The position numbers and the translations under genes were made by a program. Shown here in pieces: positions 27,012 to 33,693 of a stretch of DNA of 33,693 nucleotides. Within the stretch, counting starts at the first letter, position 1. Every line of letters starts with the position of its first letter. The stretch covers positions 1-33,693 of the forward strand of contig QHYF01000033.1 in NCBI GenBank assembly GCA_003224075.1, in the 5' to 3' direction. The stretch is from Acidobacteriota bacterium. Its GTDB lineage: Bacteria; Acidobacteriota; Terriglobia; Acidiferrales; UBA7541. Below the pieces are notes generated by a model. It was not told where the DNA came from and did not search any database. It saw only the letters and a program-made list of their open reading frames with translations.

Positions 27012-30000
27012 TCAGGCAGGGGCCATGGTGGCCGGAGCTTTCGGAGCTGGCAACTCCGGCTCAACGCCGCGCCATCCGACGGGCCGGCCGCTGACCGCTT
27101 CCTTCACGGAACGGAAAAGGACAACGTACATCAGTTGACGATAGTAAAAGCGCTGCAATAGTACAGGAATGAGCAAAGTCCAGTCTTCCTTGCGTTCCAA
27201 GGCGAACGCCACGATGCAAGTCAATACGTCGATGAGCAGGAATCCAAGAAAGAAGAGCACCGATTTCTCCACGTCCGACGCGGTCCAGAGTTGCGGCACC
27301 CTTGTAACGCGGAACTGAGCCAGTCCCCAGAGCAGCACCGAACCGAAAAACATGAGATCAATGATGGGCGAAATCAGCGGCAGCACCAACTGGAACACGA
27401 AAATATTCGGCAACGCGATCCAGCCAAGCGTCCCGTATTTCGGGCGCAGAAGCGTGTCGCCATGCTTCCAGAAGGACTGCAAGGTGCCGAAGGTCCAGCG
27501 GAATCGCTGGCGGATGAGCTGTCCCGGCTTTTCCGGGGCTTCGGTCCAGGCGATGGCTTCTTCGTCGTAGCTGACGCGCCAACCGAGACGCCGAATCGCT
27601 ATGGTCAGATCGGCGTCCTCGGCGACCGTGTCTGCAGTGATCCCGCCCGCAGCTTCAATGGCTTTCTTGCGCCACGCGCCGAGCGCGCCGGGCACAACCG
27701 TAATGCAGTTCAACAGGTCGAACGCGCGTTTCTCCATGTTCTGGCTGGTGACGTACTCGAGGGCTTGCCAGCGCGTCAGCCAGCGCGAACGGTTGCCGAC
27801 CTTCACGTTGCCCGCAACCGCACCGACCTTGGGATCCGAGAAATGGCGAACCAGTTTGCTGATGGCGTCCGGCTCGATTTCCGTGTCCGCGTCGATAGTC
27901 ACGACAATTTCGGTGTCCGCCTGGGACATGGCCACACTCAAAGCCGCCGCTTTTCCACGATTCAACTGGTGAATGATGCGGACGCGCGGCTCGCGCGAAA
28001 AGTTCGCTTCCAGAAGTTCACCGGTCTTATCCGCGGACCCGTCATTCACAACGATGATGCGCAAATCCTTCGAGTCCGAGAAGAGAACCGAAGTCATGGT
28101 TTGCACGATCACGCTTTCTTCGTTGTGCGCCGGGATCAAGACGGTCACGCTCGGCGGCGGGTCCGGAATCACGGCGTAATCTGGCCGGAGCTTCTCGATC
28201 AGAGCCAGCAGCCCGATGATCAAAGCGCGGCCGCTTACCAGCACGATGCCTAGGACAAAAATTGTTCCGATGGAAAAGCGGAACCACTGGAAGAGTGAAA
28301 AGATAACTCCGTCGATCCGCGCTTCCAGCCTCTCTTCGGAGGAGAGTGGCACCATCACCTTCGCCCGAGTCTTTCCGAGCAGGTCGGCCACGGAAACAAA
28401 CTGATATCCCCGCACCCGCAGCGCGTCGATGACCTTGGGAAGAGCCGTCAGCGTCTGGCTGCGGTCGCCGCCGCCGTCATGCAGAAGAATGATGTTGCCT
28501 TTGTCCGCTTGCCTTAGCACGCTGTCAACAATTTCTTTAGCCGGGATTGGTTTTCCGTCCCGCAGACTCCAGTCATCCGGATCAATGCGCTGGCCGACAA
28601 TCAGGTAGCCCATTTCCTGCGCGAGCGGGAGTTGCGAGACTTCTTCCGCGTACTCCGGCTGATGATCGATGCCGTACGGCGGCCGGAAGAGAATCGACTT
28701 CACTCCTAAGGTGCTCTCAATGAGCCGCTGCGTCAGGTTCAGCTGCCAGCGCAATTCGCTTTGCGGTATGTCGTCGAATCTTGGATGGGTGAAGGTGTGA
28801 TTCCCGATCTCGTGACCCTCGGCATATTCGCGCTGGAGGATGTCCGGACGCTGGTTGGCCATGTTGCCGATCACGAAGAAAACGGCGGGAACGTTTTTCT
28901 GCTTCAAGATGTCCAGCATCTTCGGAGTCCATTGGGGGTCGGGACCGTCGTCAAAAGAAATCACGATCTTCTTGTTTGCTGCACCGAGTTGGTCGATGTT
29001 GTAGGAGAGAGGAATGGCGTCGTAGTTTTCGTCGGTGAAAAGATCGCTCCGCGCGTCGTATTCGAAGGAACGCCGGCCACGCTTGGGTTTGTCCGTGAAA
29101 TGCCAGATGTCACCGTCGCCTTCCAGGATCAGATCCGGGCCCGGAGGCAGATCGGTGAGTTTCTGCCGGGTCGCATCGTCGGGCCGCGTGGCGTCCCAGG
29201 CCGGCCAGATGGAAGTATCTGCCGAGCCTAACCTCCACAGCGCCGTGCCCTGCACAGCCAGTCTTTCACTCACACGCAGTTCGTTGTACGCCGTGATTGC
29301 ATCGAGGAACCACACCTGATGTACGCGGTTGTGTTCGTCATAATACGAATAGTGCGGATTCAGCGAATCGCCGTCGAATTCGACGTTCGCGTCGGATTCG
29401 TCGGCGTGCAGCAAGGCCTCCTGAATGCTGACCTCCTCTGCCGCCCCGTACCTTTTTTTCGGTGCGGCGGCCCAGTCGTAGGCATAATTCGCTATCCCCA
29501 CGACAATTTTTTGCGCCGGAACGACTTCGAGCACTTGCCGCAAGTTCTCCGCAAACCAGTCCTGCGCCGCGATAGGGCCCGGCGGGGAATACGGCCAGTG
29601 CTGGTCGTAATTCATCAGCACGATGGCGTCGCACTGCTTGCCGAAATATTCGTAATCATAGGCATCGTCGCGGGCCGGCAGGGCGATCATCAGCTTCAGA
29701 CCAACGGCGTGCATTGCGGGCGCCAATTCACCGATGAACGCGCGGAAGTGCGCCTGGCTCGAGTCGGGGACTTCCTCAAAATCGACGACAATACCGGCCT
29801 CGTGCGATTCCGCGGCGTATTCGACAATATCCCGCACCAGCTTCTGCCGCGCAGTCGGATTCGCCAGCATCTGCATCATTTCCTTGATGCGCCAGTTCAC
29901 GCCGTCGTAATTGTTCACCAGACCCATCATGGGGAGCTCCAAAGGAGGCGTGAACGATTTCATCCACTGGTGCAGCTTGTCGTCCTTCAGCAGCCCAATG

Positions 30001-30452
30001 GCTTCCGCGGGCGCGGCTTTGACGGTGTTTTGCCCGCGTTCGTAATCTACAATGGTGAGCGCGCCGTCCGGCGTGACGGCATGCAACTGCTCGGGAATCA
30101 GAAGGTCGATGTCTTTGTAGTGTTTTTTGAGTGAAGCTAGACTGTTAGGATCCCAGCTCACGAAGAATGCCGCGCGCAGCGGATCATAGCTCGCCGGCAC
30201 GGTTCCGATATTCGCCACGCGGCGATGCCGGCCTTCTCGCGTTGGCCCGGGCTTCTTTTTCGACTTGAAACCTTGATATCTGGGTTTGGTATCCGGCAGC
30301 AGCCCGGCGGGCAATTCCACGCTGACGGCGATCGTCACGAAAAAATAGGCCAGCAATACGGTCAAAAGGGCTCCCGTGATTTCCATAACGCGCCGCGTGC
30401 GGCGCCAGCGCACACGCTCCGCGTCGTAAAATATAGGCCGGCGTTCCTTCAT
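27012..30452 (-). CDS. Three-domain membrane protein: GH18-like hydrolase, polysaccharide deacetylase (CE4/NodB), family 2 processive glycosyltransferase
   Basis: 1146 aa. N-terminal TM; GH18-like EAGIVVDFEEVPDS...DAIVLMNYDQHW; CE4 KIVISFDDGPDPQWTPKMLDIL...GHEIGNHTFTHP...LFRPPYG; GT2 VTVLIPAHNEE...DADTEIEPDAI...EDADLTIAIRRLGW...QRFRW; C-terminal TM helices. Confidence 0.92.
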   Translation of the reverse strand: MKERRPIFYDAERVRWRRTRRVMEITGALLTVLLAYFFVTIAVSVELPAGLLPDTKPRYQGFKSKKKPGPTREGRHRRVANIGTVPASYDPLRAAFFVSWDPNSLASLKKHYKDIDLLIPEQLHAVTPDGALTIVDYERGQNTVKAAPAEAIGLLKDDKLHQWMKSFTPPLELPMMGLVNNYDGVNWRIKEMMQMLANPTARQKLVRDIVEYAAESHEAGIVVDFEEVPDSSQAHFRAFIGELAPAMHAVGLKLMIALPARDDAYDYEYFGKQCDAIVLMNYDQHWPYSPPGPIAAQDWFAENLRQVLEVVPAQKIVVGIANYAYDWAAAPKKRYGAAEEVSIQEALLHADESDANVEFDGDSLNPHYSYYDEHNRVHQVWFLDAITAYNELRVSERLAVQGTALWRLGSADTSIWPAWDATRPDDATRQKLTDLPPGPDLILEGDGDIWHFTDKPKRGRRSFEYDARSDLFTDENYDAIPLSYNIDQLGAANKKIVISFDDGPDPQWTPKMLDILKQKNVPAVFFVIGNMANQRPDILQREYAEGHEIGNHTFTHPRFDDIPQSELRWQLNLTQRLIESTLGVKSILFRPPYGIDHQPEYAEEVSQLPLAQEMGYLIVGQRIDPDDWSLRDGKPIPAKEIVDSVLRQADKGNIILLHDGGGDRSQTLTALPKVIDALRVRGYQFVSVADLLGKTRAKVMVPLSSEERLEARIDGVIFSLFQWFRFSIGTIFVLGIVLVSGRALIIGLLALIEKLRPDYAVIPDPPPSVTVLIPAHNEESVIVQTMTSVLFSDSKDLRIIVVNDGSADKTGELLEANFSREPRVRIIHQLNRGKAAALSVAMSQADTEIVVTIDADTEIEPDAISKLVRHFSDPKVGAVAGNVKVGNRSRWLTRWQALEYVTSQNMEKRAFDLLNCITVVPGALGAWRKKAIEAAGGITADTVAEDADLTIAIRRLGWRVSYDEEAIAWTEAPEKPGQLIRQRFRWTFGTLQSFWKHGDTLLRPKYGTLGWIALPNIFVFQLVLPLISPIIDLMFFGSVLLWGLAQFRVTRVPQLWTASDVEKSVLFFLGFLLIDVLTCIVAFALERKEDWTLLIPVLLQRFYYRQLMYVVLFRSVKEAVSGRPVGWRGVEPELPAPKAPATMAPA

Positions 30453-30554
30453 GAATCCTTTTTACCTGGCGGTACGGCAGGGAGCGGGACATCAGGCTGG
30501 AACTGCGTCCGTCTGCTGTATTCCGTCTACTCTATTGTAAGATGCGTTTCATCG

Positions 30555-32009
30555 ATGAAGCGAATTTTCTCGAATCCCCTTGTTGCGTTAGCCGCAGGAC
30601 TTTCCCTGCGGCTGTTTTTCGTGCTGAAGTTCCCCGCTAATTCCGGCGACACGGTTCTTTATGAACAAATCGCCGCGAACTGGCTCAAGCACCACGTCTA
30701 CGGAATGACCGTGGGCGGCGCGGTAACCCCTGTCGATCTGCGCATGCCTGGTTATCCCGCGTTTCTTGCCCTGATCTATGCTCTCACAAGCCGCGCGGGT
30801 GAGGACGCGCGCCTCGGGGTCATGCTCGTTCAGGTAGCCGTGGATCTGGCCACCTGCCTGGTAACCGCAGGTCTGGCTACGATGCTCTTGTTCATGGTGA
30901 ATAAACAGGCGCGTCTCCGCCGTGTCTTCACTGCGGCCTTGTGGCTCTCCGTGTTGTGCCCCTTCACGGCAAATTATACGACCGTCCCGCTCACGGAAGT
31001 TTTTGCGGTGTTTCTGACGGCGGCCGCGACGCTCTTTCTCTCTCTGCTCGTCGCTCGCTCGCACGATAGAGGTTTTCGCATCGTCGAGAAGTACATGGTG
31101 CTCGGCAACGACTTCTGGTATCTAGCGGTGCTTGGCGGCATTTCCGTCGGCTTCGGAACATTATTCCGCCCGGAAACTCCGCTACTTCTCATTACGGCCT
31201 GGATGGTTCTTCTTTTTGTTTTGCTTCGTCAAGGCGAACTCGGTCGCGCAATCCGCACGGTTCTCTTGACCGGCCTTTTGTGCTTGCTCCCGCTGGCGCC
31301 CTGGGGCATACGCAATGCCATAACTCTGCATGAGTTTCAATTTCTTGCGCCGAAGAATTCGAATCTCCCGGGTGAATTAGTTCCGTACGGGTTGATGGCT
31401 TGGGAGAAGACCTGGCTTTACCGCGTGCGCGATTGCTACCTAGTTCCTTGGAAGCTCAATGAAGAACCCATCGACGCGGAAGAAATCCCCTCGCGCGCAT
31501 TCGATACTCCGGAGGAAAAACAGCGCGTCGCGGCCGTCCTCGAACAATACAACGAAGATTTGACTCTCACACCTGAGGAAGACGCGGTCTTCGCCCAAAT
31601 CGCCCGTGAAAGAACTGCCCGCCATCCGCTGCGAACCTACGTATGGCTACCTGCAGCGCGCGCCGTCACGATCTGGTTTACCCCGCGCATCGAATTGTTG
31701 CCAGTCTCCGGACACGTTTTCCCTCTTGCGCAAATGCGAGAAGATGATCCCGTCGACCAGGAAGTTACGAGCTTACTCTTCCTGCTGAACATCTTCTATG
31801 TGGGGCTGGGCCTCTGGGGGGCTGTGCGGCTCTGGCGTTCGAAGACAGCGGCCCGGCCGGTGGTGGCATTTCTGGCCCTATTCATTTTGCTCCGCACCGC
31901 GTTTCTTACCACTCTCGAAACACCCGAGCCGCGTTACGTGCTCGTGTGTTTTCCCGCTTTGATCGCTCTGGCGGCCCAGGTCTTTGCGCCCCCTGCCGAA
32001 GTGGCTTAG
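30555..32009 (+). CDS. GT39/ArnT-like polytopic glycosyltransferase family protein
   Basis: MKRIFSNPLVALAAGLSLRLFFVLKFPANSGDTVLYEQIAANWLKHHVYG...DLRMPGYPAFLALIYAL; multiple TM helices. Start at ATG 30555; ORF 30225..32009 overlaps the divergent gene artefactually. Confidence 0.7.
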   Translation: MKRIFSNPLVALAAGLSLRLFFVLKFPANSGDTVLYEQIAANWLKHHVYGMTVGGAVTPVDLRMPGYPAFLALIYALTSRAGEDARLGVMLVQVAVDLATCLVTAGLATMLLFMVNKQARLRRVFTAALWLSVLCPFTANYTTVPLTEVFAVFLTAAATLFLSLLVARSHDRGFRIVEKYMVLGNDFWYLAVLGGISVGFGTLFRPETPLLLITAWMVLLFVLLRQGELGRAIRTVLLTGLLCLLPLAPWGIRNAITLHEFQFLAPKNSNLPGELVPYGLMAWEKTWLYRVRDCYLVPWKLNEEPIDAEEIPSRAFDTPEEKQRVAAVLEQYNEDLTLTPEEDAVFAQIARERTARHPLRTYVWLPAARAVTIWFTPRIELLPVSGHVFPLAQMREDDPVDQEVTSLLFLLNIFYVGLGLWGAVRLWRSKTAARPVVAFLALFILLRTAFLTTLETPEPRYVLVCFPALIALAAQVFAPPAEVA

Positions 32010-32057
32010 CGCACGGCACCAGCGTCAACGAAATCGAAGGAGTGCCACGACTTTTGA

Positions 32058-33482
32058 CTACTTTTCTTCAAATGGCTCGGGATGAATCGTAACGCGAAAA
32101 ATCTGGGGGAACTTTTCCTTCACGCGGTCCTCCAACGCCGCAGTCACGTCGTGGATCTGCGTGATCGGGAGCGCGCTCTTCATCGTGCAGTGGCATGACA
32201 CCAGAATCCGGTGCTCCACTTGCCGCGCGCGAACGTCGTGGCAATTTACCAGCTCATCGAATTCCCACGGCAGACGGTTCAGAAACTCCTCGATCGCCCT
32301 CGAAAGCTGCTTCATCTCGCCGAGACCTGCGTCGGGTGTCGCGATGTGCCTCCCCAGCGGCTCGATGTGAATGTTCACCTCAACCTGGCCGTCGCGCAGA
32401 TTGCGAATCTTCTCTTCCAACTTGCTGGCCTGACGATGCGCGTCGCGCAGGCTGAGATTCTCATCGACCTCCAGGTGCAGCTCGATGAAGAGCCGGCCAT
32501 CCTGCTGCACCGCGGTCAAGTCATGAATGGCGAGGCCCATGCTCTGGGCTGACGCGCGAATCGCTTCGAACAAATGTTCGCCCTGCGGGGCCCGCGGTTC
32601 GGCGTGCACCATCACGTCCGAGGGAACAATCTCGCCAATTCGTTTTTCAATGGCGTCGCTCAGGGCATGCACCTGTTCGAGGCTTGCCGTCCGCGCGACG
32701 CTGACAGTGGCATCTACAAAGTGGCGATTCCCGGCGCGCCGCACGCGCACGCGATCGACGTCCAGCACGCCGTCCATGCGCGCGACGGCTTTTGCAATCT
32801 CCTGCTGCAAGCCTTCCGGGGCCACATCCAGAAGCGCGTCGAGTGTCCGCCTGCCGAGTTGTGCGCCAACCCACAAAATGACGGCCGCGACCGCCAGCGC
32901 GGCCAATGCATCGGCGTAAATCAGCCAGGACAAGTTCCAAGTTTCACCGGCCCACACCAGTCCGACTCCGGAAATAACGACGATCGTGCTCCATACGTCA
33001 GTCGAAAAATGAAGCGCATCCGCCTCGAGTGCGTCGCTGGAGTATTTTCTCGCCACGTACCTCAGTGCGCGCGCGCGTGTGAGATCGATCGACAAGGCCA
33101 CCAGCAGCACCAGGATCGCGGTCATGCTCGGCTGGATGTGCACGCTGCGGAAAAAGAGCCGGTCAAAGGCCTCGTAAACGATGTAAAGAGCAGTCAGAGC
33201 CAGCAGCCCGGTTTCGACAAATGCCGAAAAATTTTCGAATTTGCCGTGGCCGTAAGGATGCCGCTCATCCGCGGGCTGATCGGACATCCGCACCGAGAGA
33301 AACGTAATGATCGCGGCAACGAGGTCGAGGCCGGAGTGCAATGCTTCCGAGAGAACCCCTAGGCTTCCCGTTCTGACCACCAAAAACGTCTTGAGGGAGA
33401 CCAGCAGCACCGCGGACCCTACGCTCAGTAGCGCCGCCCGCTTCTTCTCCCGTCCTTCCTCGACTTGATAAGGTGCGACCAC
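32058..33482 (-). CDS. Cation diffusion facilitator (CDF) family transporter with extended, repeated C-terminal cytoplasmic domain
   Basis: GSLGVLSEALHSGLDLVAAIITFLSVRMSDQPADERHPYGHGKFENFSA; KYSSDALEADALHFSTDVWS; followed by about 270 aa of ZT_dimer-like segments. Confidence 0.93.
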   Translation of the reverse strand: MVAPYQVEEGREKKRAALLSVGSAVLLVSLKTFLVVRTGSLGVLSEALHSGLDLVAAIITFLSVRMSDQPADERHPYGHGKFENFSAFVETGLLALTALYIVYEAFDRLFFRSVHIQPSMTAILVLLVALSIDLTRARALRYVARKYSSDALEADALHFSTDVWSTIVVISGVGLVWAGETWNLSWLIYADALAALAVAAVILWVGAQLGRRTLDALLDVAPEGLQQEIAKAVARMDGVLDVDRVRVRRAGNRHFVDATVSVARTASLEQVHALSDAIEKRIGEIVPSDVMVHAEPRAPQGEHLFEAIRASAQSMGLAIHDLTAVQQDGRLFIELHLEVDENLSLRDAHRQASKLEEKIRNLRDGQVEVNIHIEPLGRHIATPDAGLGEMKQLSRAIEEFLNRLPWEFDELVNCHDVRARQVEHRILVSCHCTMKSALPITQIHDVTAALEDRVKEKFPQIFRVTIHPEPFEEK

Positions 33483-33600
33483 CGCCCGCCTAGACTACCT
33501 CAATTCTCTCCGTTTTCCTGAACCCATCTCCTGCCGCGGCGAAACTCCGTTCCATACTTCGGCAGGATTGAAGCTCTCAGCGGATTATCCGATATGCGAG

Positions 33601-33693
33601 ATGGGAAATATTCGCTCGACGCATGCGACCGAGACGGTCGACACCACGATTCAAGGGAAGATTGACCGGATTACGATCAACGATTATGAAGAC
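33601..33693 (+). CDS. Possible 5' end of a CDS running off the right edge (unknown function)
   Basis: Open frame from ATG 33601 to the window end: MGNIRSTHATETVDTTIQGKIDRITINDYED. Only 31 codons, no recognised family. Confidence 0.3.
   Translation, partial: MGNIRSTHATETVDTTIQGKIDRITINDYED

Noticed and set aside
27291-30134. Several plus-strand ORFs (320, 156 and 271 aa) opposite the GH18-CE4-GT2 gene
   Set aside because: Antisense shadows of a well-supported coding frame, with no recognisable domains or SD sites.
1-33693. Mobile elements, CRISPR arrays, phage or defence systems, tRNA/rRNA genes
   Set aside because: I looked for transposase or integrase motifs, regularly spaced direct repeats, and tRNA/rRNA signatures by eye and saw none. 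Subtle cases would need software.

Overview
The window is a gene-dense, GC-rich bacterial chromosomal segment. Gene content and style suggest Acidobacteriota, but this is inference. I found no rRNA, tRNA, CRISPR array, integrase, transposase or phage genes. From left to right it contains: an AttH/CrtC-like lipocalin gene cut by the left edge, with an FtsX-type permease and a LolD-type ATPase; a GH31 alpha-glucosidase convergent with a GH13 amylase and a CBM9-like protein; an enoyl-CoA hydratase; a cobalamin-uptake block (riboswitch with terminator, btuF-btuC-btuD, a second and architecturally different riboswitch, a BtuB-like TonB receptor, a DUF71/Dph6-like ATP pyrophosphatase, and a DUF6580-like membrane protein); gatB; a Bcp/PrxQ-type peroxiredoxin interrupted by one in-frame TGA; a glycine-rich secreted protein; panC-DinB-panB; an HpnB-like glycosyltransferase; an IorAB-like molybdenum hydroxylase; a GH18-CE4-GT2 fusion protein; a GT39-like membrane protein; and a CDF transporter with an extended C-terminus. 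The main discovery is the peroxiredoxin at 19288..19749, which the ORF track splits. Its only interruption is a TGA exactly at the peroxidatic cysteine (TSG-U-AIEASEFRD). A bSECIS-like hairpin lies 17 nt downstream, and the predicted protein has no cysteine. It is therefore a strong candidate selenocysteine peroxiredoxin.
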